A program made the position numbers and the translations under genes. This document shows, piece after piece, positions 55,447 through 64,000 of a stretch of DNA of 64,000 nucleotides (position 1 is the first letter of the stretch; each line of letters begins with the position of its first letter). Under the pieces are notes generated by a model, which saw only the letters and a program-made list of their open reading frames with translations, was not told where the DNA came from and did not search any database. Source of the stretch: Halomonas cerina (GTDB lineage Bacteria > Pseudomonadota > Gammaproteobacteria > Pseudomonadales > Halomonadaceae); the NCBI RefSeq assembly GCF_014192215.1, contig NZ_JACHXP010000003.1:151744-215743 (forward strand). Reading direction: 5' to 3'.

Positions 55447-56235
55447 ATGCTCAGCCTGCTGATCGGTTACCTGGTGCTGGGCGCCGCGGCCGGGACCCTG
55501 GCTGGCCTCTATGGCGTAGGCGGTGGCCTGATCATCGTGCCGGCGTTGATCGTGGTCTTCGACCTGCAGGGCGTGTCTCCGGAGGTGGCCATGCATCTGG
55601 CGGTGGGTACCTCGCTGGCCACCATCGTCGTCACTGGGGCCTCCTCGGCATGGGGACACCACCGGCGGGGCAGTATCCGGCCGAGATGGTTTCTGGCGAT
55701 GCTGCCCGGGCTGATCCTCGGGGCCATTGCCGGGGTCTTCGTGGCCGGCAGCCTGGCCGGCGGGCGGTTGGGCACCCTGTTCGGGATCTTCGTGCTGCTG
55801 GTGGCGGCGAAGATGGCCCTGGGGCGCGGTCCCCGGGCCGGCAGCCTGCAGCCCGGCCGTCTGGCGATGGGGCTGGCGGGCGTGGTGATCGGTGCCGTCT
55901 CGGCGCTGTTCGGCATCGGTGGCGGCACCCTGAGCGTGCCCTGGTTGACTCGCTGTGCGGCCCCCATGCCCGTGGCCATCGGTACCTCCTCGGCCTGTGG
56001 CCTCCCGATCGCCCTGTTCGGCGCTGTCACCTTCATGGTGGTGGGGTGGGGCCACCCGTTGCTGCCGACAGGGGCGCTGGGCTTTGTGATGCTGCCTGCC
56101 TTCTTCGGTATCGTGCTGGCCAGCGTACCCTGTGCCCGTCTCGGCGTCTTCCTGGCCCACCGCCTGCCGGCTCGAGTGCTGCGGCTGTCCTTCGCCGCCC
56201 TGCTCACGGCCGTGGGCCTCAAGTTCCTGCTCTGA
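55447..56235 (+). CDS. TSUP-family (TauE/SafE-like) permease
   Basis: This 262-residue protein has about eight membrane helices and the repeated family pattern [15 protein letters not shown] (first half) and [16 protein letters not shown] (second half). TSUP proteins carry sulfite, sulfoacetate or other sulfur-containing anions; the cargo here is not known. The ATG at 55447 follows GAGG at 55438-55441, but a GTG at 55441 that overlaps the previous stop is also possible. It lies just before lgt, as in pseudomonads. Confidence 0.9.
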   Translation: MLSLLIGYLVLGAAAGTLAGLYGVGGGLIIVPALIVVFDLQGVSPEVAMHLAVGTSLATIVVTGASSAWGHHRRGSIRPRWFLAMLPGLILGAIAGVFVAGSLAGGRLGTLFGIFVLLVAAKMALGRGPRAGSLQPGRLAMGLAGVVIGAVSALFGIGGGTLSVPWLTRCAAPMPVAIGTSSACGLPIALFGAVTFMVVGWGHPLLPTGALGFVMLPAFFGIVLASVPCARLGVFLAHRLPARVLRLSFAALLTAVGLKFLL

Positions 56236-56260
56236 TCCTTTACCCACTCAAGGGCTTTCC

Positions 56261-57067
56261 ATGCTGACTTATCCTGACATCGACCCCGTGGCCATCTCCC
56301 TCGGTCCCTTCCAGGTCCACTGGTACGGGCTGATGTATGTCGTTGGCTTCGTCGCCGCCTGGTTCCTGGGCCAGCGCCGTGCCGAGCGCATCGGGCTGAC
56401 CAAGGATGACGTGGGGGACCTGCTCTTCTATGCCGCCATCGGCGTGGTGGTGGGGGGGCGCCTGGGCTATGCCCTCTTCTACGGCCTGGGCCAGTGGCTC
56501 GACGACCCACTGTGGATCCTGCGGATCTGGGACGGTGGCATGAGCTTCCATGGCGGCCTGGTGGGGGTACTGCTCGCCTCCCTGTGGTTCGCGCGCAAGA
56601 AGGGCCTGGCCTTCTTCACCCTGACCGACTTCGTTGCGCCGTTGGTGCCCATCGGCCTGGGGGCAGGACGCATCGGTAACTTCATCAATCATGAGCTGCC
56701 GGGACGCGTCACCGACCTGCCTTGGGGCATGCCGTTCCCCGGCATGGGGCCCGCGCCGCGTCACCCATCGTCACTCTACGAGGCGCTGCTCGAGGGCGCG
56801 GTGCTCTTCGCCGTGCTGTGGTGGGTCTCGGCTACGCCGTGCCGCCGCGGCCTGGTCTCGGGACTCTTCCTCGCGCTCTACGGCCTGTTTCGCTTCGCGG
56901 TGGAGTTTGTGCGGTTGCCGGATGCCCATATCGGCTTCATCGCCTTCAGCTGGGTGACCATGGGCATGCTGCTGACCCTGCCGATGATCGCCGCGGGACT
57001 GGCACTCGTCGCCTGGTCGCGCCGCCAGCCGGTGGATGCCAAGCTGGTCACGAGGGGGAGGGAGTGA
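56261..57067 (+). CDS. lgt: Prolipoprotein diacylglyceryl transferase
   Basis: This 268-residue inner-membrane enzyme adds diacylglycerol to the lipobox Cys of lipoproteins. The signature is [18 protein letters not shown]; also [10 protein letters not shown] (essential His), [12 protein letters not shown] and [12 protein letters not shown]. Start at the ATG with AAGGG 7 bases upstream. In many relatives thyA follows; here the gene ends convergently with a diguanylate cyclase. Confidence 0.96.
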   Translation: MLTYPDIDPVAISLGPFQVHWYGLMYVVGFVAAWFLGQRRAERIGLTKDDVGDLLFYAAIGVVVGGRLGYALFYGLGQWLDDPLWILRIWDGGMSFHGGLVGVLLASLWFARKKGLAFFTLTDFVAPLVPIGLGAGRIGNFINHELPGRVTDLPWGMPFPGMGPAPRHPSSLYEALLEGAVLFAVLWWVSATPCRRGLVSGLFLALYGLFRFAVEFVRLPDAHIGFIAFSWVTMGMLLTLPMIAAGLALVAWSRRQPVDAKLVTRGRE

Positions 57068-57107
57068 GAAGCCTCCAGGCGCTTGACCCGGGCCCGGTTG
57101 TCGACCA

Positions 57108-58166
57108 TCACTCGTGCTCCTCGGGCTGAGCCTGGTCCTGGACCGAGACGCGACTGCCGCCTGATGCCTTGCTCCTGTACATGGCACGATCGGCATGCGA
57201 GAACAGCTGCTCCAACCGGTCGCCATGTTCCGGGTAGGACGCCACGCCGATGCTGAAACAGAGGTCACTCTCCCGCACGGAGACGAGCAGTCGCTGCATC
57301 ATGCTCCTGGCGCCGTCCGCATCGGTGTCGGGCAACAGCAGCACGAACTCATCACCACCATAGCGCGCCACCAAGTCGCTGCTGCGCGCGCAGTCCCTCA
57401 GCCGCTGCGCCAGGTCAACGAGGGCTCGATCCCCTGCATCATGCCCCAGACCATCATTGATGGTTTTCAAGCCATCCATGTCGATGACAATCATGCTATA
57501 GGGACGTTGCGAGCGCTGCGCCATGGCGTGGATAGGTCGCGCCAGGTCATCGAAGGCGCGCCGGTTGAACAGGCCGGTCAGGGGATCCTGGCTGGCCATC
57601 GCCAGCAGTAGACGATTGGATACCTGAATGGCATGAACCAATGCCGAGATCAAATAACCGACGATCAGGAACACGGTAAGGTTGCTGCCGACCAGCGCCA
57701 GGTTGGCAGGCGTCATGAGCTTGGCGTCGCCGAGCTGAAACAGCAGCAGGTAGCAGGCGGCAATCGCCGCCACCTCGAGCAAGGTCGCCTGGACTCCCAG
57801 TGTCAAGGCACTGGTCACCACGGCCAGCAGATACAGACTCGCCAGAGGCCCGGTCACGCCTTGGGTGCTGTAGAGAAACCAGGTGATGAAGCTGATCATG
57901 ACCCAGGTATGGATGGCTAACAGCCAGCGCTGCCGGTCCCCGAAGAAGCGCAGTTGGCTAGCCATCAGACTGAAGCCGAAATACGCGACAAGGGCCAGCA
58001 GCATGCCGCCTTCCCCTTCACCCGGAGAGCCCAAGGCCACGAGATAGAACGTGACCAGCATGACGAGCAGCCACTCGATCTGATACAGACCAGTGGTAAA
58101 CCCCCGGATCTGTACCCGCTGAGGGTCCCATACCAAGGGTGGCAATGGGTCATCTTGGCCTGGCAT
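57108..58166 (-). CDS. Membrane-bound diguanylate cyclase (GGDEF)
   Basis: This 352-residue protein has about six membrane helices (residues 25-185), then a GGDEF domain (about 185-345). The active-site motif GGDEF is intact at 270-274 and the allosteric I-site RSSD is at 261-264, five residues earlier. It should make cyclic di-GMP with product inhibition. AAGGAG lies 8-9 bases before the ATG. No EAL domain is present. Confidence 0.93.
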   Translation of the reverse strand: MPGQDDPLPPLVWDPQRVQIRGFTTGLYQIEWLLVMLVTFYLVALGSPGEGEGGMLLALVAYFGFSLMASQLRFFGDRQRWLLAIHTWVMISFITWFLYSTQGVTGPLASLYLLAVVTSALTLGVQATLLEVAAIAACYLLLFQLGDAKLMTPANLALVGSNLTVFLIVGYLISALVHAIQVSNRLLLAMASQDPLTGLFNRRAFDDLARPIHAMAQRSQRPYSMIVIDMDGLKTINDGLGHDAGDRALVDLAQRLRDCARSSDLVARYGGDEFVLLLPDTDADGARSMMQRLLVSVRESDLCFSIGVASYPEHGDRLEQLFSHADRAMYRSKASGGSRVSVQDQAQPEEHE

Positions 58167-58300
58167 CGGCCTATCTCCTTGTTGATTCAGCTGCCTCGAC
58201 CACGAAACCCAGGCCGTCGGGCTGGCAACCGCCGGGCTTGCCCCGGCGATCGTGACTGGGCAAGGCCCGTTTTCGCTACCCAGCCAGGGCCTCGTCGGCG

Positions 58301-60040
58301 TCAAGCCGCGAGACGCGTGGCCACGGCGTCGAGGAAGCCTTGCATATCCACCAGGGTCTCCGCGGCGGGGTCGGTGGTCTTGCCCTTGAGGTCGCCGGTG
58401 ATGATACCGTCGGCGACGGTGTCGATCAGCGCGGTCTTGAGACGGCCGGCATAGTCGACGAGGGCCGCATTATCCTCGCGCTCGCCGAGGGTTTCCAAGG
58501 CGTTGGCCACGGCGAAGATCAGCGCCGAGGAGTTGAAGTGGGCCTCCTCGCCGTCGCTCTCCAGGTACTTAAGGTAGAGGTCGTGGGCGGTACCGTGAGG
58601 GGCCTCGAAGAGCATGGTGCCGCTCTTGCTCTCGATGATCGAACTGGCAGTGGCCAGGCTGCCGCCCAGCGCCGCGGAGATGTCCGAGAAGATGTCGCCG
58701 TCCAGGTTCTGGGCCGGGTAGAGGGCGTTGCGGGGCGGGTCGGTGATCATCTTGATGAGCTGGCTGGAGGGCCGCATGATCATGAACGAGGGGGGCGGGG
58801 TGCCGCCTTGGGCCAGTTCGCGACGCACGCTGGTGATGACCTCGCTGAACACCTCGTCGTAGTCCATGTACTCGCGCTTGAGGCCGAAGTAGACCTCCTT
58901 CTGCTTGCGCGAGGCATCGCGGAATACCTGGGTCACCCAGTCCTTGATCGCCTCGCGATCATTGGACATCAGCAGGATGGGATCGCCCTTCTTGACGTGG
59001 CGGGCGTGCTTCTCGTCGCCGTCGACGATCACCTTGAGGATGCCATCCTCCGCGGCGGGGGCGTTGTAGCTGCCGTACTGATCGCCGCCGCCGGCACTCA
59101 TGCGCGAGATCGACACCTGCGCCTTGCGGCTGGGGATGCCGTATACCTTGAGCTGCTCCACCAGCTTGTAGAGCTTGCGGCCGGTGGTATTGTCCGGCAC
59201 CCCCCACAGCGCCCGCTCCGGCGGGTTGGCGACGATACGCGCGGCCTGGGCGTCGATCAGCTCGTAGTGGTAGGCGAGTCCCAGCGCCTCGACCCGGGCC
59301 TTGTACTCCTGCTCGTAGATCCCCTCGATGGCGGCGCGCATCACGCCGTCGTAGCCGGCGATCACGGTGTCCTTGAGGCCCAGGTAGATGTCGCGCTGCT
59401 CGTCGATGGCGCGCTGGAAGAAGCGGTGCGCCCAGGCCTTGATAGCGTCGAGGTCGTTGGTGGCGAGCAGCCAGGGGGCGCCCTTGTTGACCTCGCGGCG
59501 GTGCAGCTCCACCGGGTCGCCGCTGGCGCCGACGAACATCAGCCTGACGATGCCGGTAGCGCGGGAGAGCTCGTTGTAGCTGTCCTTGCTGCCGCCGGTT
59601 GCCATGGTCTCGACCTCGATGTCGCGGCCGATCCACTCCGGCTTGTTGAATTGCAGGTTGCGGAACTGGATGTCCTCGCGGGTGATGTTGCCGCCGATGC
59701 CTTTGCGGATCGCGCCGTTGGGCGACTTGGTGGCCAGTGGATGAAGGCGAGCGCCATCCAGCTCCGGATGCTTGGCCAGCAGCTCGCCCAGTTGGGTGCG
59801 GTTGACCGTCATGCCGGCATTCTTCACGCCCACGCCGTGCTGCTTGAGTGCCTCGATGGCCTCGAGCACCACCTGGCCATTGGTGACCAGGCGATTTTCC
59901 GCCGAGAGGTCGATCTCTACCAGCGGCACGTCCAGCCGGGTGGTCACGAAGGTATCGAGGATCCGCTCGAAGGCCACCTGGGCCATCTCGTCGCCATGCA
60001 GGATGACCAGGGGAGCTGCCACGTTGATCTTGCTGCTCAT
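58301..60040 (-). CDS. icd: Isocitrate dehydrogenase (type II-like), enlarged by an internal duplication
   Basis: This 579-residue protein has the core blocks of type II isocitrate dehydrogenases: VKNAGMTVN, SPNGAIRKGIGGNITRED near residues 106-123, YLGLKDTVIAGYDGVMRAAI and FEAPHGTAHDLYLKYL. Typical type II enzymes have about 400-440 residues. Here two segments resemble each other: residues about 146-297 and 313-460. Matching blocks are KGAPWLLATNDLDAIKAW with KGDPILLMSNDREAIKDW, IYLGLK with VYFGLK, and NPPERAL with DPPRNAL. The ribosome site is weak (GGGAAAA). The cofactor (NADP most likely) is not proved. Whether a normal icd exists elsewhere is unknown. Confidence 0.8.
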   Translation of the reverse strand: MSSKINVAAPLVILHGDEMAQVAFERILDTFVTTRLDVPLVEIDLSAENRLVTNGQVVLEAIEALKQHGVGVKNAGMTVNRTQLGELLAKHPELDGARLHPLATKSPNGAIRKGIGGNITREDIQFRNLQFNKPEWIGRDIEVETMATGGSKDSYNELSRATGIVRLMFVGASGDPVELHRREVNKGAPWLLATNDLDAIKAWAHRFFQRAIDEQRDIYLGLKDTVIAGYDGVMRAAIEGIYEQEYKARVEALGLAYHYELIDAQAARIVANPPERALWGVPDNTTGRKLYKLVEQLKVYGIPSRKAQVSISRMSAGGGDQYGSYNAPAAEDGILKVIVDGDEKHARHVKKGDPILLMSNDREAIKDWVTQVFRDASRKQKEVYFGLKREYMDYDEVFSEVITSVRRELAQGGTPPPSFMIMRPSSQLIKMITDPPRNALYPAQNLDGDIFSDISAALGGSLATASSIIESKSGTMLFEAPHGTAHDLYLKYLESDGEEAHFNSSALIFAVANALETLGEREDNAALVDYAGRLKTALIDTVADGIITGDLKGKTTDPAAETLVDMQGFLDAVATRLAA

Positions 60041-60250
60041 CGTTTTTCCCGTGTTGCGATGGTGGTAGTTAGCCAGCCTCACCATACGAATGGGGCCCGA
60101 GTGATGGGCCATGAGGCGTCGCGGGTCGGGCGGCTGGGTCGTGAGGCGGGGGCCGAAGCCTGACGGGGCGGACGCGTGACGCCAGATTCGTTCAGGATAA
60201 GCCGATATGTTACCACGAGCAAAGCAGGCGCCGGCTCGGGAAGGCGGGCT

Positions 60251-60279
60251 GCCATGGGCCGCGAACCGCGGCCCATGGC
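60251..60279. terminator. Perfect 13-bp hairpin after sstT
   Basis: GCCATGGGCCGCG-AAC-CGCGGCCCATGGC begins (minus strand) 8 bases after the sstT stop. There is no T run on that strand, so termination is uncertain. The rest of the 247-base gap to icd contains no clear promoter. Confidence 0.5.
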
Positions 60280-60287
60280 GGGAGGGG

Positions 60288-61517
60288 TCACGCGTCGGAG
60301 GTCTCGACCCCGGGCTGGCGGCAGGCCACGGCGGTGAACAGCACGTCGGTGGAGGAGTTGAGGGCGGTCTCGGTGGCGTCCTGCACCACGCTGATCACGA
60401 AGCCGATCGCCACCACCTGCATGGCCACGTCGGTGGAGATGCCGAACAGGCTGGCGGCCATGGGGATCAGCAGCAGTGAGCCGCCGGCCACCCCGGAGAC
60501 GCCGCAGGCGGCCAGGGCCGAGACCACGCACAACAGCAGGGCGGTGGGGAAGTCGACGGCGATGCCCAGGGTGTGGGCGGCGGCGAGAGTGATCACCGAG
60601 ATGGTGACGGCGGCCCCGGCCATGTTCACGGTCGCCCCCAGCGGGATCGAGATCGCGTAGGTGTCGGCATGCAGCTTGAGGCGCTTGCACAGCTCCAGGT
60701 TGACCGGGATGTTGGCCGCGGAGCTGCGCGTGAAGAAGGCGGTGATGGCGCTGCCGCGCAGGCAGGTGAAGACCAGCGGGTAGGGGTTGCGGCGGGTCTT
60801 GGCGAACACGATCAGCGGGTTGGTGACCAGGGCGACGAACAGCATGCAGCCGACGATCACCGCCAGCAGCCGGGCGTAGTCGAGCAGGGCGCCCATGCCG
60901 GCTTCCGCCAGGGTGCCGGCGACTAGGCCGAAGATGCCCAGCGGCGCGAGGCGGATCACCATCCGCACGATCTGCGAGACGGCGCTGGAGAGGTCATTCA
61001 GCGCGGTGAGGGTGCTCTCGGCGGCGCCGCGCAGCATGATCCCCAGGCCGATGGCCCAGGCCAGGATGGCGATGAAGTTGGCCTCCATCAGGGCGCTGAC
61101 CGGGTTGGCGACGGCGTTGAGCAGCAGGTTCTCGAGGATCTCGATGATGCCGCCGGGCGGGGTGCCGCTGGCCTGGGGGGCATCCAGGGTTAGGGTGGTG
61201 GGGAAGGCGAAGCTCGCGATAACGGCTACCAGGGCCGCCACCAGGGTACCGATCACATAGAGCACCAGCACCCCGCGGATATGGGTCGGCTGGCCGCGCT
61301 TATGGCCGGCGATGGCCGCGGCCACCAGCAGGAACACCAGCACCGGGGCCACCGCTTTCAGAGCGGAGATAAAGACTTGGCCGAGCAGCGATACGGCCTG
61401 GGCGGCCTCGGGAGAGAGGGTGGCCAGCAGGATGCCGCAGGCGATGCCGATGGCGATCTGGGGAATCAGCCCCAGCTGCCGCAGCGGGCGGCTGAGGGTA
61501 TGGACGGTTGCGATCAT
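60288..61517 (-). CDS. sstT: Serine/threonine:sodium symporter SstT-like
   Basis: This 409-residue member of the dicarboxylate/amino acid:cation symporter family has about eight helices, the re-entrant loop [20 protein letters not shown], and [17 protein letters not shown], both near-identical in pattern to SstT. It imports serine and threonine with sodium. The start is a Met with only a weak ribosome site (GTGAGA). The threonine dehydratase gene two genes upstream on the same strand would use the imported amino acids. Confidence 0.93.
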   Translation of the reverse strand: MIATVHTLSRPLRQLGLIPQIAIGIACGILLATLSPEAAQAVSLLGQVFISALKAVAPVLVFLLVAAAIAGHKRGQPTHIRGVLVLYVIGTLVAALVAVIASFAFPTTLTLDAPQASGTPPGGIIEILENLLLNAVANPVSALMEANFIAILAWAIGLGIMLRGAAESTLTALNDLSSAVSQIVRMVIRLAPLGIFGLVAGTLAEAGMGALLDYARLLAVIVGCMLFVALVTNPLIVFAKTRRNPYPLVFTCLRGSAITAFFTRSSAANIPVNLELCKRLKLHADTYAISIPLGATVNMAGAAVTISVITLAAAHTLGIAVDFPTALLLCVVSALAACGVSGVAGGSLLLIPMAASLFGISTDVAMQVVAIGFVISVVQDATETALNSSTDVLFTAVACRQPGVETSDA

Positions 61518-61660
61518 GGGATGTCTCACGGGGAATGGAAGGCGCTGGAGCAGGGGCGCGACGGGGCGGAGCGCCTTGTCGAGGGGGCCCCTGCCGGACG
61601 CGCGGCATTCTATCATCGTCGTTTATAAATAGCTTTTGCGACCTTGGTTGATCTATTTAG

Positions 61661-61676
61661 CCAGATAAATATCTGG
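61661..61676. promoter_or_regulatory. Operator-like palindrome upstream of sstT
   Basis: CCAGATA-AA-TATCTGG is a perfect inverted repeat in the AT-rich part (about 61620-61690) of the 221-base gap between ynfA and sstT. On the minus strand it lies about 145 bases before the sstT start, with weak TCAACC / TATAAA promoter-like boxes downstream. A regulator is not known. Confidence 0.4.
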
Positions 61677-61738
61677 TTATTTGCCTTTAAGCAGGGAATC
61701 ACATGGCATGGTCCTGCGAGGAAGACGAGATCGCGGCG

Positions 61739-62065
61739 TTATCCGCCGCGGGGTGCGAAGAGGATGATGCCGGCCCCGAACAGGCAGACCCCGGCGCCGA
61801 GCAGGTCCCAGCGGTCCGGTGCGCGCTGCTCGACCAGCCACAGCCAGAGCAGCGAGGTGGCGATGTAGACCCCGCCATAGGCGGCATAGGCGCGGCCGGC
61901 GTAGTCAGCCGAGGAGAGACTGAGCAACCAGGCGAACAGCGCCAAGCTGGCCAGCCCCGGGAGCAGCCAGGTCGAGGAGTGATCGAGACGCCACCAGGCC
62001 CAGACGCTGAAGCAGCCGGCGATCTCCGCCAGAGCGGCGGCGATATAGATCAGCAGCGTCATCAT
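61739..62065 (-). CDS. ynfA: YnfA-family (UPF0060) small membrane protein
   Basis: This 108-residue protein has four membrane helices, the size and pattern of YnfA/UPF0060 ([57 protein letters not shown]). It is related to small multidrug resistance exporters and its function is not settled. The start directly follows the stop of the dehydratase gene, so it is co-transcribed. Confidence 0.93.
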   Translation of the reverse strand: MMTLLIYIAAALAEIAGCFSVWAWWRLDHSSTWLLPGLASLALFAWLLSLSSADYAGRAYAAYGGVYIATSLLWLWLVEQRAPDRWDLLGAGVCLFGAGIILFAPRGG

Positions 62066-63322
62066 TCAGTTATGGCCTTCGGGGTCGTCGGCCCAGCGCT
62101 CGTCCGGGTGCAACTCGTTGGCGGGCAGCACCGGGTCGTAGCCCTCGGCGCGCAGCGCCGCGATTAGTTCGCGGGTGTGGTCGCTGCCCAGCGTCTCCAG
62201 GGTGGCTTCGACCTCGGTGGCGCGCAGGGACAGGTCGGTGAAGGTGCGCTGGTGGGCGATCTGGATGACGTTGGCGCGCTGCTCGGCGAGCAAGCGGGTG
62301 AGTTCGGCCAGCGACCCGGGCACATCGGAGATGCCGACCCGGATGCGTACGATGCGACCGCTGCGCACCAGGCCGCGCTGGATTACCGAGGACAGCGCCA
62401 GCATGTCGATATTGCCGCCGCACAGCACCAACCCTACCTTGCGGCCGCGGAAGCGTTCGGGCTCGGCGAGCAGGGCGGCCAGCCCCGCGGCCCCGGCGCC
62501 CTCGGCCACCGTCTTCTCGATCTCCAGCAGCAGCAGGATGGCGCGCTCGATCTCCGGCTCGTCCACCAGCACGATGTCGGCGACCCGCTTGCGGATGATC
62601 GGCAGGGTCAGGCGGCCGGGCTGCTTCACGGCAATACCCTCGGCCAGGGTGGCCAGGCCGCAGTGAACCTCCTCGCCGGCGAGCGCCTGCTTCATGGCGG
62701 GGAAGCGTTGAGTCTGCACGCCGATCACCTCGATCTCGGGGCGCATGGCCTTGGCCGCCACGGCGTTGCCGCCGATCAGGCCGCCCCCGCCGATGGGCAC
62801 CACCAGGCACTCCAGGTCTGGTACATCCTCGAGCATCTCCAGGGCGATGGTGCCTTGGCCGGCGATGATGCGCGCGTCGTCATAGGGATGCACGAAGACC
62901 AGGTCGCGCTCCTTGGCCAGACGCTGGGCGTAGGCCCCGGCCTCGTCCACCCCGTTGCCCTCCAGATGCACTTCGGCCCCCAGGTGTCGGGTGTTGCGCA
63001 CCTTGAGGTTGGGTGTGTGGCGCGGCATGACGATGGTGGCGTGGATGCCCAGCCGGGCGGCGTGGTAGGCCACCGCCTGGGCGTGGTTGCCGGCGGACAT
63101 GGCGATCACGCCGCGGGCACGCTCCTCGGCGGTGAGCGAGAGCAGGTGGTTCAGGGCGCCGCGCTCCTTGAACGCGGCGGTGAACTGGTGGTTCTCGAAC
63201 TTGATGTAGAGCTCACAGCCGGTGAGCGTCGAGAGCGTACGCGAGCGCAGACAGGGAGTACGCTCCACGCTGTCGCGGATACGGTCGGCGGCCTGGCGGA
63301 TGTCGTCGAGGGTCACGGTCAT
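62066..63322 (-). CDS. Threonine/serine dehydratase (catabolic type with ACT domain)
   Basis: This 418-residue PLP enzyme turns threonine into 2-oxobutanoate and ammonia. The PLP lysine is in TAAFKERGALNHLL, with MSAGNHAQAVAYHA and the glycine loop PIGGGGLIGGNA. An ACT-like domain follows (about residues 330-405), the TdcB/IlvA short type. It lies 19 bases after chaC and abuts ynfA. It could work in isoleucine synthesis or in serine/threonine breakdown together with sstT. Confidence 0.93.
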   Translation of the reverse strand: MTVTLDDIRQAADRIRDSVERTPCLRSRTLSTLTGCELYIKFENHQFTAAFKERGALNHLLSLTAEERARGVIAMSAGNHAQAVAYHAARLGIHATIVMPRHTPNLKVRNTRHLGAEVHLEGNGVDEAGAYAQRLAKERDLVFVHPYDDARIIAGQGTIALEMLEDVPDLECLVVPIGGGGLIGGNAVAAKAMRPEIEVIGVQTQRFPAMKQALAGEEVHCGLATLAEGIAVKQPGRLTLPIIRKRVADIVLVDEPEIERAILLLLEIEKTVAEGAGAAGLAALLAEPERFRGRKVGLVLCGGNIDMLALSSVIQRGLVRSGRIVRIRVGISDVPGSLAELTRLLAEQRANVIQIAHQRTFTDLSLRATEVEATLETLGSDHTRELIAALRAEGYDPVLPANELHPDERWADDPEGHN

Positions 63323-63341
63323 GGGCGGGGATCCTGGCGGT

Positions 63342-63989
63342 TCATCGTTCACCCCGGGCGGGGCCGGCGGAGCGTTGAGGGACGAGGAGGGCACGCAGTC
63401 GGCGAGCTAGGGCGAACACATGGGGGTCGTCGACCCCGAGCGTCGCCAGGGCCTCGGCTAGGTTGAGCAGGTAGTCACGGTTGGGACCGCTCGGGCCATG
63501 GGCCGTAGCGATCTGCTCGACGATGGCGTCGAGCGGGGCCTCGCCCAGGAAGGCGGCGTTGTGCTCGGTGGCGATGTAGACCAGCCCCTCGGCATGCGCG
63601 TGTCGGGTCTGGTCAGGACTGCCGCCGCCCGGCACATGCTCATCCGGGGCAAGGAAGTGCAGGGTGGTGACCTCGCGCAGGTAGCCATTCTTCTCGCGCA
63701 CGTCGAGCGGGCCCAGCACCTCGGGGGTGATCCGGTAGGCCATGCCGTGGCAGACGGCCTCGGGGCGGCGCACCAGGGTGACCACCCGGCCCGGCGCCTC
63801 GGGGGTGCCACGGTGGTCGTGAGACGCCTGCCAGAAGCGTCGCTCCCAGCCGTGGATGCAGGCGGGGCGGCGCTCCAGGAAGGGGAAATCGGCCTTCCAG
63901 ATCAGCGAGCCGTAGCCGAACAGCCAGATCTCGTGGTGGCCGTCGAAGTGGGTCATGTGTCGGTTAAGGTGTGTGGTATCGAGGGTCAT
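63342..63989 (-). CDS. chaC: Glutathione-specific gamma-glutamylcyclotransferase (ChaC-like)
   Basis: This 215-residue protein has the ChaC substrate motif LFGYGSLIWKADFPF near the N terminus, the RRFWQASHDHRGTPEAPGR block and the catalytic Glu in VREKNGYLREV. It splits glutathione into 5-oxoproline and Cys-Gly in the cytoplasm. The ATG at 63989 is close to the window edge; an internal Met at 63956 (MTHFDGHHEIWLFGYG) is an alternative start. It heads the run chaC-dehydratase-ynfA. Confidence 0.92.
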   Translation of the reverse strand: MTLDTTHLNRHMTHFDGHHEIWLFGYGSLIWKADFPFLERRPACIHGWERRFWQASHDHRGTPEAPGRVVTLVRRPEAVCHGMAYRITPEVLGPLDVREKNGYLREVTTLHFLAPDEHVPGGGSPDQTRHAHAEGLVYIATEHNAAFLGEAPLDAIVEQIATAHGPSGPNRDYLLNLAEALATLGVDDPHVFALARRLRALLVPQRSAGPARGER

Positions 63990-64000
63990 CGTTTCGCATG

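Noticed and set aside
58340..60163. A 607-codon open frame on the plus strand opposite the isocitrate dehydrogenase gene
   Set aside because: It is the antisense shadow of a GC-rich gene. Its translation is low in complexity (G, V, D, L, H rich) with no domain, while the minus strand encodes clear dehydrogenase motifs.

Overview
The window is a dense, high-GC chromosomal segment from a gammaproteobacterium. Gene content and order (nudE-yrfG-hslR-hslO-pckA; HAD-rppH-ptsP-(TSUP)-lgt; nrdR-ribD-ribBA-ribH-nusB-thiL-pgpA; tesA divergent from ybbA-ybbP) fit the Halomonadaceae (Halomonas-like), but this is inferred from synteny and protein style, not from a marker gene. No rRNA, tRNA, CRISPR array, insertion sequence or phage gene was seen. 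Nearly all the sequence is coding, and most of it is core metabolism and housekeeping.

Layout. 1-5.5 kb: the 3' end of a sodium:solute symporter, an EamA exporter, tesA, and the ybbA-ybbP ABC pair. 5.7-11.1 kb: an exported protein of unknown function, glyA, an MPGP-like phosphatase with the apparent vestige of a glycosyltransferase start behind it, and a beta-CASP metallo-beta-lactamase. 11.2-18.9 kb: a sulfide/persulfide module (exported rhodanese, exported DsrE-like protein, 1-Cys peroxiredoxin, persulfide dioxygenase, DUF442 protein, SQR-type flavoprotein, SulP transporter, split YeeE/YedE transporter). Its promoters are AT-rich islands with palindromes. 19-27 kb: a dsbG-like gene, a copper chaperone, the riboflavin/nusB/thiL/pgpA run and a DUF945 protein. 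27-33 kb: a Lon-type protease, ilvD and a Gfo/Idh oxidoreductase. 33-44 kb: the nudE-yrfG-hslR-hslO-pckA block, an exported MsrB, tex, gshA-dsbB and rsd. 44-48 kb: an RND efflux pump with its adaptor. 48.5-57 kb: mdh, a HAD phosphatase, rppH, ptsP, a TANGO2-like protein, a membrane-bound receiver protein, a TSUP permease and lgt. 57-64 kb, all minus strand: a diguanylate cyclase, a large isocitrate dehydrogenase with an internal tandem duplication, sstT, ynfA, a threonine dehydratase and chaC.

How the parts fit. The 11-19 kb block reads as one system. SQR oxidises sulfide to persulfide, sulfurtransferases and the dioxygenase pass on or burn the persulfide to sulfite and thiosulfate, and the YeeE and SulP permeases move the sulfur oxyanions or thiols. 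Redox and protein-quality genes (hslO, hslR, msrB, dsbB, dsbG, gshA, lon) are unusually common. Intergenic spaces carry several repeat families: hairpin repeats of the GATGCGC...GCTTATC type, two heptamer tandem arrays, and a roughly 150-bp element present twice. The most unusual protein is the 579-residue isocitrate dehydrogenase at 58301-60040, whose middle appears to be duplicated in tandem.
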